Shown here: piece by piece, positions 43,730 through 55,545 of the stretch | How the letters are laid out: every line of letters begins with the position of its first letter | How positions within the stretch are numbered: the stretch's first letter is position 1 | Assembly (NCBI GenBank): GCA_016169945.1 | Contig: JADLSH010000198.1 | Location: 124,001 to 188,000 of the forward strand | Source of the DNA: Trachythela sp. YZ-2020 | Taxonomy: Eukaryota; Cnidaria; Anthozoa; Malacalcyonacea; Clavulariidae | DNA: 64,000 nt | Direction of reading: 5' to 3' | Translations under genes and position numbers: made by a program | The notes under the pieces: generated by a model | Told to the model about the DNA's origin: nothing | Seen by the model: the letters and a program-made list of their open reading frames with translations, nothing else | Databases searched by the model: none

Positions 43730-44479
43730 CAGGGTGAGTCAGAAAAAAGTGACACTATAGAAATTATCCTATTGTTATAATTTGAATGCCTGAGCACTAC
43801 AGGGTGTCCCAAAAAAAAGTGACACTATAGAAATTATCCTATTGTTATAATTTGAATGCCTGAGCACTATGCTAAACCCACAAGTGCATAAACTTCTGCT
43901 TCTGGAATTTAAAATAACTCCTATTACCATAAAAATCAAATTACATGTAAATCATACGACCAGTTGGAGTAACAATAATGGTTGAATTGACTACAGAGCA
44001 ACGAGTATTTGTTGTAACACAATTTACCCTAATACCGAATGTAACCGCAGTGCAATAATCGAGGAATTCAACGCTTTACGGCAGCAGCCTGAAATGATTC
44101 GAAATGTGATGCGGTGTGTAAATTCCCAGGTGTGTAATCACGCGCGTTTAAGAGCGGTTTAAGAACAATGAGATAATTTCTATAGTGTCACTTTTTTGGG
44201 GACACCCTGTATGCTAAACCCACAAGTGGATAAACTTCTGCTTCTGGAATTTAAAATAACTCCTATTACCATAAAAATCAAATTACATGTAAATCATACG
44301 ATCAGTTGGAGTAACAACAATGGTTCAATTGACTACAGAGCAACGAGTATTTGTTGCAACACAATTTACCCTAATACCGAATTTTATTAAATTCCCAGGT
44401 GTGTAATCACGCACGTTTAAGAGCGGTTTAAGAACAATGAGATAATTTCTATAGTGTCACTTTTTTTTGGGACACCCTG
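43730..44479 (+). mobile_element. Mariner-like element interrupted by its own relative
   Basis: Ends CAGGGTGAGTCAGAAAAAAG and CTTTTTTTTGGGACACCCTG are inverted and flanked by TA (43728-43729 and 44480-44481). Internally it starts a protein MVQLTTEQRVFVATQFTLIP, like the N-terminal helix-turn-helix of mariner-type transposases, but the rest is deleted. The element at 43800-44209 is inserted within it. Confidence 0.8.
43800..44209 (+). mobile_element. Nested mariner-like MITE with TA target duplication
   Basis: 410 bp from CAGGGTGTCCCAAAAAAAAG to TTTTTTGGGGACACCCTG, flanked by TA at 43798-43799 and 44210-44211. Removing it restores the host sequence GAGCACTATGCTAAACCC, which also occurs inside the inserted copy. 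It contains MVELTTEQRVFVVTQFTLIP and then stops. It is internally deleted and cannot encode a transposase. Confidence 0.85.
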
Positions 44480-44481
44480 TA

Positions 44482-44664
44482 TAGACCACTTTCATAATTC
44501 AGATGAGTTTAAATATTCTTTTATGTGCATCTTAATAAGCCTCATTGAGCTCGTTCAGGTTAATAAATTCTATTCAATTTCAGTCAGAGAAACGAGGCTG
44601 ATATGGCTTATTAAGATGCACATAAAAGAATATTTAAACTCATCAGAATTATGAAAGTGGTCTA
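44482..44664. mobile_element. Palindromic MITE with TA target site
   Basis: About 62-bp inverted arms (TAGACCACTTTCATAATTC to CATCTTAATAAGCC and back) surround an about 60-bp centre. TA flanks both sides. It abuts the mariner-like element directly and shares its TA. It is non-coding. Confidence 0.85.
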
Positions 44665-44893
44665 TAGCTGCTGTGGACTGTGTTACACATGCCTAACTCC
44701 CATAAGGTACCATAAGGCATAACACTGAGGCCACAGCAGAGATAAATTCACCGTCATCCGCACTTTATTTGAGACCTTAAATTACGATTTAAGACGGCAA
44801 CGTGGCGACGAGGGCTATAAATACAATGAAATTCATAGTATTTAAGATTAGAAATAACAATTAAATACCATGCCCATGCATGGGAGTTGTAGA

Positions 44894-45062
44894 CAGGGAC
44901 GTAGCCAGAGCTTTCAAAGGGGGGGGAGCTCTGTGGGGATTAAAGGTAGTTGTGGCTATATGTGGGGCATAATTCCTGGTTTTGCAGTAAGTATTAGCAC
45001 TAAATATTACCAAAGGGGGGGAGCCGCGGCTCCCTCGGCTCCCCCCCCTGGCTACGTCCCTG
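44894..45062. mobile_element. hAT-type MITE with 8-bp target duplication
   Basis: Inverted ends CAGGGACGTAGCCAG / CTGGCTACGTCCCTG enclose a 169-bp G/C-rich body. The flanks GTTGTAGA at 44886-44893 and 45063-45070 are identical. An 8-bp target duplication with CAGGG ends is the hAT signature. A related end is visible near 31480. Confidence 0.88.
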
Positions 45063-45070
45063 GTTGTAGA

Positions 45071-46093
45071 CGTCGCCTCGCTCTGTTTACAACCGCGGTA
45101 AACCACAGATTTTTACGTCTTGTATACTCAGTACTGATGCAGAAATTTTCTCTACCAAAAAGCCCTTATCTCAACTACCGCAAACTGTATTAAATACATA
45201 CAATTGATAATACACGACAGGTTTTCTATTCAATCACTTATTTGAATGAGTTTATTTTGCCCGTCGTCGTTCGCGTTGCCGTCCTACATCATATATATAT
45301 ATATATACATATATACATATATATAACTCTCTATTTAAGTATTCGCAAACAACAAACGAGTATTATATAATGAAGTTTGTCTTTGCCAATAAATACGTCG
45401 ACGATACGAATGAATACGATGTTATCGTTCTTTTAATGAGGCTCCTCGTTCGTTCTCGTGCTACGGTGCAGGTTAACTAATAACTTCCTATGCATAAAAT
45501 TCGGTTCAATTGTTTTTACGCACCCATGGGTTCAGTATACAGGGAGTATAAAAAAAACTGAGACCTTTAGAAATTCACCTTATTGTTATAATTTGAATGC
45601 CTGAGTATGTCTTGTTTCTATTTTGTTATATTTCATATATATCGTTGTATCTTTATATATTCTATAGCACGCCCCCCATGGAAAATTGGAAATCAATATA
45701 TTCTTGTTGGGGCTAGCGTGTTGAAATAAAAGTTTATGTATGTAACAGTAAACTTATGTTTATCAACGGGTGAAACAAATACATATAATAACAGTACAAT
45801 ATAATGTCCTATGATTGCAACACAAACTAGACTTTATTGTAAAACTACGAAAGTCTGATAAAGCTTGAAAGTTTTACTGTTTCCTTCCATGGTTCAATGA
45901 GGCTATAGAGTACTTTATACAAGGTAGCAAAGAACATATATGGCGACTAACCTCCCCATAGCCGCGATAACCTCCCCATAAGAATCTAATTTATATTTAA
46001 TGATATTCATGTAAATATTTAACATCCATCCAAATTTTGTTAGACAGTACATTTTCTAAACGATTGCTATAATAGGAAATCTTTCCACAACAG
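45071..46093 (+). other. Rest of the domain 7 intron
   Basis: Contains TA repeats near 45293-45330 and a further degenerate mariner-like end near 45540. An inverted relative of 43610-43650 (GTTAACCTGCACCG.AGCACG) lies near 45450-45480. No coding feature. Confidence 0.55.
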
Positions 46094-46235
46094 ATATTTC
46101 TGGCGGTCTATGGCGATGGTTCATCAATGAAGCACGATTTGTGGTCCTACATCACCGCCCGTTTTGTACGCATCAAACCAAAACATTGCACTGGATCTTG
46201 CGCTCTCAGAATTGAATTTTATGGCCGTTATGAAG
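46094..46235 (+). CDS. Discoidin domain 7, exon B
   Basis: A 142-nt exon (phase 0 to 1) after CCACAACAG, donor GTGAGA. It reads IFLAVYGDGSSMKHDLWSYI, TARFVRIKPKHCTGSCALRI, EFYGRYEG. It is nearly the same as domain 5 exon B, including the acceptor region. Confidence 0.92.
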
Positions 46236-46384
46236 GTGAGAAATGACAAGCACATAATATAAACGACAACACCAATACAACGCTAATACAACCATTACAA
46301 CGTCATCATGAAAACGGCAACATCGCATAGTACAGAATGACACAGCACAGGCATAGTCCAGAATGACACAACACAATGGAACGC

Positions 46385-46580
46385 AACAACACAACACAAC
46401 ACAACACAACACAACACAACACAACACAACACAACACAACACAACACAACACAACACAACACAACACAACACAACACAACACAACACAACACAACACAAC
46501 ACAACACAACACAACACAACACAACACAACACAGCACAGCACAGCACAGCACAGCACAGCACAGCACAGCACAGCACAAC
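46385..46580. repeat. ACAAC pentanucleotide microsatellite
   Basis: About 30 ACAAC units followed by about 9 ACAGC units and a return to ACAAC. The open frames on both strands (TTQHN and CCVVL repeats) are repeat artefacts. It starts about 150 bp after domain 7 exon B. Confidence 0.97.
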
Positions 46581-46915
46581 ACAAAAGGCACAAACGACCA
46601 CTTTAATTCCCTGATAATACACATTCAAAATTGTGTACACTCATCCCAATAAAGAGCATGGTTACGGCCAACATAAACTAGGGGCAAAAGGCTATTAGTC
46701 TATGGTACAGTAAGTATGTATGTCAGTAGAGTATTCAAAAGCCTTCAAACGTCGAAGAAAAAAACCTTGGCACAAGAGATGTCCTTAATTGCTTCAATCA
46801 GGCTGCTCAGTAATATAGACTGGCTTTCGAAGCATGCCAGCTGTTTCTAGCATCGAATCTTTTCATAAATTATTTGGTGCGACAAATGTCGCACTTGCCT
46901 CACACTCTAAAAAAT

Positions 46916-48515
46916 AAGGTGTGTAGGACACCTTTTGCCATGTATTTTTACACACCTTAAGGTGTGTATTTCCGGGAAAGGATGTGTGTTTGTATACATC
47001 TATTTGCGACAAAAAGTGTGTATATTCTTAAGGTGCGCTATTCGCTTGTCGTCAAATTCGCGCACTTTAAGCCGGGTTTTCAAAACGGTGTGTAATTATA
47101 CACACCTTAAAATGTGCAAAATATTTGTCGCTAAATTACACACCTTTTGGCGTACTTTTATTTATTTATTTATTTATTTATTTAGCTTCGCCAATAATAC
47201 AAACAATTTTTAGATTCAAAACACACAAAAAAGGGGGGGATACCACAACAGTTTAGCACCAATTACTGTGGGTCCTTAAAATATTAAAAACTAAAAAATT
47301 ACGAATATAAAAATGTTAAATATGTCTAATAACAGCACATTAAAGACTATGTGCCCGGTTGCATTTAGGGCAGACTGATTTCCACGTTCTTGCATCGTCC
47401 ACATTATAGACGTTTTTAACAGCGTCATGCATGTAATTGTTTAATAGTAATCCCCTGAATTGAGCCAGCGATAAGTTTTTCATCCTGAAAAGTCTGGAAG
47501 GGAGTTATATGTCCTTGTTACTCTGATAAAAAACGAGCGTTGGTACGTAACTGTCTTACAACGATTAGGGCGGTGTTTACGGAAGATCTAGTAAGCCTTG
47601 ACGGAATGATAGGTTACGGTAGGGAACCTTTAGAAACAACTATAGTACCAGTTATGGGTTTAAAGAAAAGATTAAATCGAGCAACTCGTGCCAGTACGAT
47701 ATGGGCAGTACGTCTAACGAAATCAGTTTGTTTTTTAATGTTTTTATGCAGGCAAAGGGCAACTTTAAAATAAACTTGGTGACGCGACGTTGGACACGCT
47801 CTGTCCTCCTAATTAACTCGATCGATTGTGGGGACCAGACTTGAGTGGACAAACCTAAGACAGATCGTAAAATTAGTAGAAAGTTTGGCGTATCTTGACA
47901 GAGATTTCTGTAGCAGATCTTTTCAGCAAGCCAAGCATTCTATTTGCTTTAACACAGCGATCGTGGGTCTGCTTCGACCATGTTAGCGTGTTCGTTATCC
48001 ATATACCTAGGTCCTTTTCTTTTTCCGTTACTACCAAAGGTTTTCTGTTGATCTGATATTCCTGTTGTATGGTATTATCTTTTTTTGTTATGTGCTGGCA
48101 TTTGCATTTATCATTATTGAAGATAAGTCCTGAAGATATTGACCAGTTTCGTAAGTTACCGAGATCTTTTTGTAGCAGGAGCGCATCCGTAGTGGAATCA
48201 ATTCTCTTGAACACCTTGGTGTCATCTGCGAAGGAGGCAATTTTATAATGTCCTACAACGTCCGGCAGGTCATTCACGTAGAGTAGGAAAAGTATAGGAC
48301 CTAATATTGATCTCTATGGTACCCCAGAGAGCACAGGTCTTGCGGATGATGTTGTCCCTAAGACAGTAACACGTTGTTCTCGATGTGACAAATATGAGTC
48401 GAACCAATTATAATCTAAGACATCAGAGATGCCTTAGAAGGTGTGCAAAATTACACATCTTTTTCTTGATACACATTTTTTCTTGATACACACCTTATGG
48501 TGCGTACTTTCCTAT
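46916..48515. repeat. ACACACCTT-rich repeat split by a LINE
   Basis: AAGGTGTGTA/TACACACCTT motifs recur at 46916-47156 (at least eight, in both orientations) and again at 48437-48510 after the LINE. The LINE at 47157-48430 appears to have inserted into this repeat. Confidence 0.65.
47157..48430 (-). pseudogene. LINE reverse transcriptase, minus strand, 5'-truncated
   Basis: On the minus strand: MNDLPDVVGHYKIASFADDT (catalytic FADD), KDLGNLRNWSISSGLIFNND, KCKCQHITKK, LGIWITNTLTWSKQ and, in another frame, QVWSPQSIELIRRTERVQRR. LSGVP is just visible near 48325 before a stop. The 3' tail is a TAAA repeat at 47157-47184. It is the same broad LINE family as 35.4-37.0 kb (WSPQSVELI, RRxTKxIL). Confidence 0.85.
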
Positions 48516-48620
48516 TTGCGCTATTTCATAATTATAGCTTAGTAGAGCTCTGCTTCTAAATTTATTTAATAGCAGAAAGTAGAGTGATTTTCTATTCCTT
48601 TTATCCTTTCATTTTGGTAG

Positions 48621-48949
48621 GTTCTCCAAATTTCAGGGCTTTGGGAATGGAAAATCGAGCGATCATGGACAGTCAAATTTCAGCTTCTACTATGCATGAT
48701 TATGCCCACAGACCTCAGCTAGCCAGATTAAATTTGCAAAAAATAACAAACGTAGTCGTAGGAGGATGGTCAAGTACGACCTTGGACGCAGAACCATGGC
48801 TACAAGTTGACTTTCTTGCAACAACCAAAGTTTACCGGATCATTACGCAATGTCGATCACATTATCATGCTTGTGTTAATAAGTTCACAACTTCCATGAG
48901 CAATGATGGCGTGAACTTTAAGTTATACAAAGAATTTGGGAAAGATAAG
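48621..48949 (+). CDS. Discoidin domain 8 (second class), exon A
   Basis: A 329-nt exon (phase 1 to 0) after TTGGTAG, ending AAG|GTAAAA. It reads GSPNFRALGMENRAIMDSQI, HRPQLARLNLQKITNVVVGG, EPWLQVDFLATTKVYRIITQ, CRSHYHACVNKFTTSMSNDG. The TQC....HAC pair parallels domain 6. It is three bases longer than domains 4 and 6. Confidence 0.9.
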
Positions 48950-50290
48950 GTAAAACATTTACGCTGATTTAATATTTCTTAGTAATGTCGCTCAGCCGAA
49001 CTTTTCGTCAAATATCTCCTTTTTGCCTTTTGATTAAAATTATTATGTAATCAATCGTGGTTGTTCCCAAACAGGCTCAACTGATTGGCTCTTAGTGGTA
49101 AGATTTAAACACGAAACGCACTAAGGTTTGTGAGAGAAACCGGATTTCAATTTGGCGAAGCTTTCGATCTTTATCAGCACAGATATTGTAATGAATATTC
49201 GAGTTTACTGATCGAAAGCTATGCAAAATATTTGAGCATGACTAATATATTCGTCGCAATGCAAACTCAGAATAGACCCAAACATCAATGCCATCATCTT
49301 TATATAATTTGATCACATTATTAACCATGGCCAATCTATTAATTATTGATATAATAATATACATAGAAATATTTCTTGAATCTCATTGGCTGATTCCAGT
49401 GCAGTTAATCCTAAAGAGTAGTGCATCCTAAACAATAAACCAACCAAATTTTAGCTAGGTTCTTGGCAAATTGCTCAAAAACAAAATAACATGGCAAAAA
49501 ATTTAGAAAATCCACATGGTTCTGTTCACTTTTAAATCATTGGCTATGCATACAAATGATATAGAGTAGCAACTAAAACTTTATCAGTGGACGACTGTCC
49601 GAAACGGGTATTAAATTAAACGAATAGCTGTGTCGAACATTTTAATGTATATTATTAATAAATAATAGTGTGATTTTTCGTGAAATTTGGATATGACGTG
49701 CACTCGTGAGTTCATTTTGAAAGACCTCGTGCTTGTTATATCCAAATTGCGCTCAAAACGATACTATGGCCTAATACAATTCGCACTCATAAAGATCCGA
49801 GCTTATGAATGGAAACTCTTGCCAAAATAAACCTGGTATTTTTCCCGAAAACAATACAATTATGAAACTAATCTTGCTGTTTGACCATAAAAAGTGATCT
49901 GATCATGGTGGGTTTATAATCTCAGGTCTAGAGTACAGACTGCATTGTTTTTTCTTTAGACATGGTAAAAATGCTTTTTCCTAACTATTGTCAATATCAA
50001 AGAAATCGTCAAAAATAGTAATATTCAATTTAAGGAAAGGATTGCTATACTAGGCCGGATAATATCGGGCACCACTTTTAAAATTGATTTATTTCGAATC
50101 AAGATAATTGTGGTCCAAAGAGTTAATACCTCACCCTCTGTGATGCAAATATTTTTATCACTTCTTCATAAGTTTCCGATCCAGAAATTATCTCTCGTAT
50201 ATCTCGGGATGCGTCTTGAGAAGCAACATGGTCCCCATTTTCCCGGCTTGTTACGATCGTGGCATTTCAAAACCTAAGCGACAGGACTAT
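48950..50290 (+). other. Start of the domain 8 intron
   Basis: AT-rich. A short motif, GTGGACGACTGTCCGAAACGGG near 49588, resembles a degenerate hammerhead or Penelope tail but lacks the CTGA core. Nothing else is recognised. Confidence 0.4.
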
Positions 50291-51061
50291 GCAGGGTGTC
50301 TCAAAAAATGCCATTATCTATATTTTGTAATAACTACGTTAGTTTTAATGGAAGTTTCAGGTTTTTATATTGGATGGAATAACTCTCATATCATGCCAAT
50401 ACAAAATAACCAACCGTTTGCCTCCTAGAATCACTTAAGGTGGCGATACCAATTTTGCAACCTGTCCAACTTTAGGTTAGGTAACCAAATTTAGGTTAAA
50501 AGTATTTCAATACTTTTAGAAGGATTATTAAAGAGAACACCTACTTGTCATCTGTACAACTGATTATTTGTAATCCCTATCATCAAGATTTCGTTTCAAA
50601 TAATAATTAGTAAAAACGAGGTTAAAGCCTTGGCAAGATGTGGAAAATACCCAGAATTTACTCATTTTGTCCCAAAACAGCAAATTCAGTGCATTTTCCA
50701 TTCCCTGCTTGGGCTTCTGACTTAAATTCATTAATTTTTACAGTAAACAATTTCTTGATGTTAACGACAACAAATCATTAGCTTTAGAGTCGATAGGTAG
50801 CCATTTGCTTTAAAAACCTTTTGTAGAAGTTTCGAAATATTGTTAACCGATTTCCATAATTTGGACAAGTCGCAATATTGGTGTCGCCACTTTAAGTGAT
50901 TCTAGAAGGTAAATAGTTAGTTATTTTGATCTGTCGAATACTAATGGTGATATGGTACGTCTGTTGGTCAATCCAGTGCAAAAATTTGAATCTTCAATTA
51001 AAGTTAATGAAGTAATACCACAAAAGACGACAGGGGGGGGGCATTTTTTGGGACTTCCTGT
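50291..51061. mobile_element. Mariner-like MITE carrying a second nested MITE
   Basis: Outer ends GCAGGGTGTCTCAAAAAATG and GCATTTTTTGGGACTTCCTG are inverted. The inner element 50422-50909 has about 50-bp inverted ends (CTAGAATCACTTAAGGTGGC and GCCACTTTAAGTGATTCTAG). There is no coding capacity and no clear target duplication for the outer element. Confidence 0.7.
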
Positions 51062-51347
51062 ATATACAAGTGCAATATGCAACTTACCAAGTAACAATAT
51101 TTTTGATAAAATATTGTCAAAGTTTGGCAAAAAAGGCAATTATGGAAGCAATATTTAAAACAAAATAAAAAAATTGAATCTTTATATCTAGCGTCACGAA
51201 AGGGTAATGACTAATGGCTTCATATTAAAACTCCATGCCAGGCAAATGAAAACTTAAGTCAGAACTAAGAGCGCAGTTGTCCTGGTTCAGACTGACTAAA
51301 GTAAATTTTTAATTTTCGTGAAACAATCTCATTCATGTTTGTTATAG

Positions 51348-51495
51348 ATATTTGAAGGAAATTATCACCCACAAGAGGGGGAAGTCGAGCAACGTTTGGC
51401 ACATGTTATTTTTACTCGATTTATTCGTATAAATGTGAAAAAAAAATCAGGTCCTGTTAATGGATTGAGGTTGGAATTGATTGGCGAATATACTG
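51348..51495 (+). CDS. Discoidin domain 8, exon B
   Basis: A 148-nt exon (phase 0 to 1) after GTTATAG, donor GTAAGA. It reads IFEGNYHPQEGEVEQRLAHV, IFTRFIRINVKKKSGPVNGL, RLELIGEYTG. Second-class pattern and no cysteine. It is the longest of the B exons. Confidence 0.9.
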
Positions 51496-52480
51496 GTAAG
51501 AACTATACAGATATACTGAAGCAGTATATATATTTTTTTGGCCAAAACGAGTGTTACCGGTCATATATTTCCTGCATAATAAGCAAGTATAGACAAAGTC
51601 TTTGGCTGGGGTGAAAGGGGGGGGAGGGGGGGGCGGTGAGACTCGAAATGAGACCGACCAATGAATCCAGATCAACTTCTAACCACATCGAATTATAATC
51701 CGAAAAGTCGATAGATTCTGCGTACAACACAATTCAATAAACAAAATGTTCACTTACGTAATTTAAGTTTCATATTTTTACTGAATTCTGCATGTACACA
51801 GGGGCAGATCCAGCAGAATATAATTGGACGACTGATGCAGTAGGACACCCATTTGCAGGGGAGTTCGGAAATGCTCCCGCGATAAATTTTGAAATCTAGG
51901 ATCCCGCAAACGCGATTTTCTGCGTTCTGAACCAACATTTAATTACAATTTGTACGTGTAAATCAGAAAAATACGTTAAAAAATTCGAATTATATCATAA
52001 AAACAACATAAATTTTCCCTCCATAAAAATAGGTTTAGCTTTCTAATTTTCCCATAACTGCAAAGTAGTAAAATATGTAGATTATTGTAGTTGTAGCAAC
52101 TAGCAATATGGTTCCATTTCAAAATAGTCGATCAGTTTTTGCCTCCTTTCTCAAATTTCCAAGATATAAAATCATTGCAATAGTTGAAGGCAAATACATT
52201 CATACAGTGCAACCCGTAAGACTATCCAATCTTAGTTGAAACTTGTAGTTTTTCACAAGCGGCTGAAACAAAATAAGATCACGAGGTACATGAACATGTG
52301 TGGCAATGAACCTTGATTTGCTTTTGGCCAAACCGCTCATTAAAACGTTGTTTCGCAGTTTACTGGAACAATACGATTTACGCATCACCGAGTTTATTTT
52401 GTCTTTCCACGTCATTAGCATTTACAATGCTTCTTCCTCAGTAAGAAGAAACAATTCTAAGATTCAAACTTCAAAATATC
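51496..52480 (+). other. Start of the domain 8-9 intron
   Basis: A G-rich run at 51616-51635 is the only marked feature. No gene or known repeat is recognised. Confidence 0.45.
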
Positions 52481-54120
52481 AAAGAGCTTTTCAATTATGG
52501 TTAAAGATACATCTTGGGATTTCATTTTTGAGGACAGTAACCCTTGCGAATCCTGTAATAATTTCCATAATATATTAAAACAGTCATTCGAAAAATGTTT
52601 TCCTTTAAAGAAAAGACAAAAAATAACTATTGATTATAGTAGGAGTCCTTGGATGACCCAAGGTATTTCTAAGTCTAGAGAAAGGAAAAACAGACTTTAC
52701 AAGAAGTATCTCAAAAATCGAACTAGTAAAAGTGAAACCAATTAAAAAAATATAAGAATAAACTGAAACATCTAATCGCTATTACGAAGAAGGATTATTT
52801 CGAAAATCAATTCATTAAATATAAACATGATAGCAAAATGACATGGCGAACTACTAATCAAACATTGAATCGAAATAAAACTAGAGAAAGACTTCCAGAT
52901 ACATTTCGACATAAAAATTGAGATGTTAGTTTTTCCGACCCAGTTGAGATAGCAAACAAATTTAGTGAATACTATTTAACAATTAGTCGCCGAAGGCGAG
53001 GTGATTACAAGCCTATAGACTATAGGCTTGTAATCACCGAGCCTGAGGCGACTAATTGTTTTAGTAGAGACACAAAAACAAACACAGAAAGTTATGAGGT
53101 CAGTTGAAAAGGCTATAGGACAAAATTCAGCGCTTTTCTCAGCGGCCAGTTATTAAAAACATGCCGGCAAAAGACGAGTGTCAAAAACATATCGAAGCGA
53201 AACAAAAACAAACAATTTCGTGAGAAAAATACTTTGGAAGGGCTCAAATACAAAGTAGAATGGTTTTAAAAATATATCACAGCCAGGTTTTTGCTGAATA
53301 TAACGATATAAATGGGGATAAAACGAATAATTTTCAAAATAAACACTTGAGTGGTTGAGCCGTACGGAAAAAGTTTTATACATGTTCATTTCAACAGCGA
53401 GAAAACGCTGCCTTTCATGGACGAAAAATAGTGTATTTGTTATCGCTTACCTTTAAAAATGTCAAAAATATATCCTCCTTGAATTCAGCGGCAGTTTTTT
53501 TCATTTAAAACTTTGAATCAGGCTCAAAAAACCGATTTTTGTTTTAAATTCGGCAGCTTGCGAAGAAGCCATTTTGAAAAAAAGTGATAGTCACTGGGCA
53601 GTGACTATCACTTTTTAGAGGCTCAATTTGCACCAATCAGAATGCAGGAAAAGCAATAGTCACCTCACAATTTCTACTAATATAATAATAGCCTTTATTA
53701 ATGTTGGACCAAATTTAGCCAAAAATATTCCAGAAAATGATACAATAACATTTGAAAAATATCTCAATGGTAACTACCGAGAAAGTATGTTCTTCGAACC
53801 TATTAATGAATTTGAAATAATTGCTGAGATTGATAAATTGAACTCAAATAAAAGTGCAGGATATGATAAATTTAATGCAAAAATATTAAAAGTTAAAAAA
53901 AATGAGATTTGTAAACCTCTTGCACATATTTTCAATTTAACTTTTCAGAACGGGATAATCCCAGACTCACTAAAAGTAGCTCTAGTCACCCCCAGCTTTA
54001 AGGCAAATGAAAAATGCTTATTTGAAAATTATAGACCAGTTCTCACTATCAGTTCTCACTATCAGTTCTCACTTGTTTCTCAAAACTTCTTGAAAAATTT
54101 ATGTACAATAGGCTAATTCT
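52481..54120 (+). pseudogene. LINE (EN-RT linker and RT start), split by a MITE
   Basis: The + strand reads FEKCFPLKKRQKITIDYSRS, PWMTQGISKSRERKNRLYKK (the conserved PW.T.GI..S...+..L+ linker), then DPVEIANKFSEY up to 52972. After the inserted element it resumes FINVGPNLAKNIP, KLNSNKSAGYDKFNAKILK, PLAHIFNLTFQNGIIPDSLK, VALVTPSFKA, ENYRPV (53700-54030). It ends abruptly near 54120. A short local duplication (TATCAGTTCTCAC) occurs near 54046-54070. Confidence 0.85.
52975..53684. mobile_element. Foldback MITE copy 2, inserted in a LINE
   Basis: An inverted copy of 14717-15303. It starts TTTAACAATTAGTCGCCGAA with a long hairpin and TTTTAGTAGAGACAC. It contains TTGAGCCGTACGGAAAAAGT and GCTCAATTTGCACCAATCAG, and ends CACCTCACAATTTCTACTAA. 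It splits the LINE between the codons for NKFSEY and FINVGPNLAK, so it is younger than the LINE. Confidence 0.85.
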
Positions 54121-54315
54121 TTATATTGAAAAGCACCATATTTTATCTAAATATAAAAGCCTGATAGGGTTTCAAAAATGCTCCTAACCCTAATTATTAT
54201 ACTTTTATATAAATTACTGTAAATAATGATAATTGAATTGTTTTTTGGGCAATAAAAATAATAATAACAAAAATTTCTGCAAATATCCAACATACGCACG
54301 CCACATATGCATGCG

Positions 54316-54503
54316 TAATAGGACATTCTAGAAGAACTGAAGAAGGCGCCAGTAGGTGGAACACTCGAACGGAAATTTATGTACATTTTTTAGACCTAGC
54401 CAGGAGCAGTTGCTAAAAATGCAACTTAGGCCCTCTGGCAGGAATTAAACCTGCGAACCTGCGATTCCAGTGCAGCGCTCTAACCAACTTAGCTGCAGAG
54501 TCC
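54316..54503 (-). mobile_element. tRNA-derived SINE, minus copy
   Basis: The tRNA-like head at 54503-54429 reads, on the minus strand, GGACTCTGCAGCTAAGTTGG, then GGTTAGAGCGC. The B-box region TTTAATTCC is degenerate. The body continues to the GTTCGAGTGTTCC block at the left. It is the mirror of the plus copy. Confidence 0.72.
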
Positions 54504-55360
54504 AGTTGTTGAGCATTAACCGCATGTTCAGTATACAGCTATTTCAATTAAGGTTGTCCCCGAGCAAAGCGGAAAAGTTGAATACGAGCGCGAAAGGCAT
54601 GCTGGGAATCGCCAAAAAATTAATGGACCAAGAATTTGACAAACCTCAGTGGATTCCTAAGAAATTAACATATTGTTCTTAAGTACAAGACTTTATGCTA
54701 CTCCTACGATTAGAAGGCATTTTAAATTCCCAAGGGTATAAAATCTTATGGTTAAGAAGAATATGTTAATTTCGAAAGGTTTGTTTTTTATACATCCTGT
54801 ATACCAATTTGCAATTAAACGTGCTGCAAAACTTATGATTATTCGTGACTCCTGTCGTTATAACGTAGTGGAAAATGCCTCGAACTTGTTCCATCACAAA
54901 ATTGTATGTCAGCCATAAATGCCACCTTGATTCATTCACAGCTCTGAGCCACTGATGCATAAAAATGTCTCAAAGGAATTACCCACAAAGAACAGCCCAC
55001 AAAATATTTAATACGTTTCTACTTTGAAATAGTATTGCTAATTTCGTAGGAAACCACTGAGGTTTGTGAAATTCTTGGCCATTAATATTTTAGCGATTCC
55101 CAGCAAGCCTTTCGCCCTCGTATTCGACTTTTCCGCTTTGCTCGGGAACAACCTTAATTGAAATAGCTGTATAAGATGAGAGTGATGCCAGTACATGGTG
55201 TATGCATGGGTAAATATCAAGATTTTTCTCGGCATCTCGTTCGATAGGATCAACAGCAGAAGGCGCCGGCAGATGGAACACTCGATGTTGCGGTTAATGC
55301 ACTTATTAACTTGCGGTTAATGCACTTATATACCGAACTTGCGGTCAATGTTCAGCAACT

Positions 55361-55545
55361 GGACTCTGTAGCTCAGTTGGTTAGAGCGCTGCATAGGAAT
55401 CGCAGAACCGCAGGTTCAACTCCAGCCAGAGGGCCAAGTCGCATTTTTGCACAACTGCTCCTGGTTAGGTCTAAAAAATGTATGTATAAATTTCCGTTCG
55501 AGTGTTCCTTCTCCTGGCGCTTTCTGCTGTTGGTCCTGTCCAACG
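55361..55545 (+). mobile_element. tRNA-derived SINE, plus copy
   Basis: The head 55361-55435 has a perfect A box (TAGCTCAGTTGG) and B box (GGTTCAACTCC) with a clover-leaf-like CTCTG/CAGAG acceptor pairing. A body with CTGGTTAGGTCTAAAAAATG and TTTCCGTTCGAGTGTTCC follows. The body shared with the inverted copy argues for a SINE rather than a working tRNA gene. Confidence 0.78.

Noticed and set aside
46206..46640. VLCC- and TTQHN-repeat open frames
   Set aside because: Both strands of the ACAAC/ACAGC microsatellite.
49571..49625. GTGGACGACTGTCCGAAACGGG as a hammerhead
   Set aside because: It lacks the CTGANGA core, so at most a degenerate relic.
54429..54503. Functional tRNA gene on the minus strand
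   Set aside because: The head is tRNA-like, but the B box is degenerate and the adjacent body is shared with an inverted copy, so it is a SINE.
55361..55435. Functional tRNA gene on the plus strand
   Set aside because: A and B boxes are good, but the acceptor stem is imperfect and a SINE body follows.
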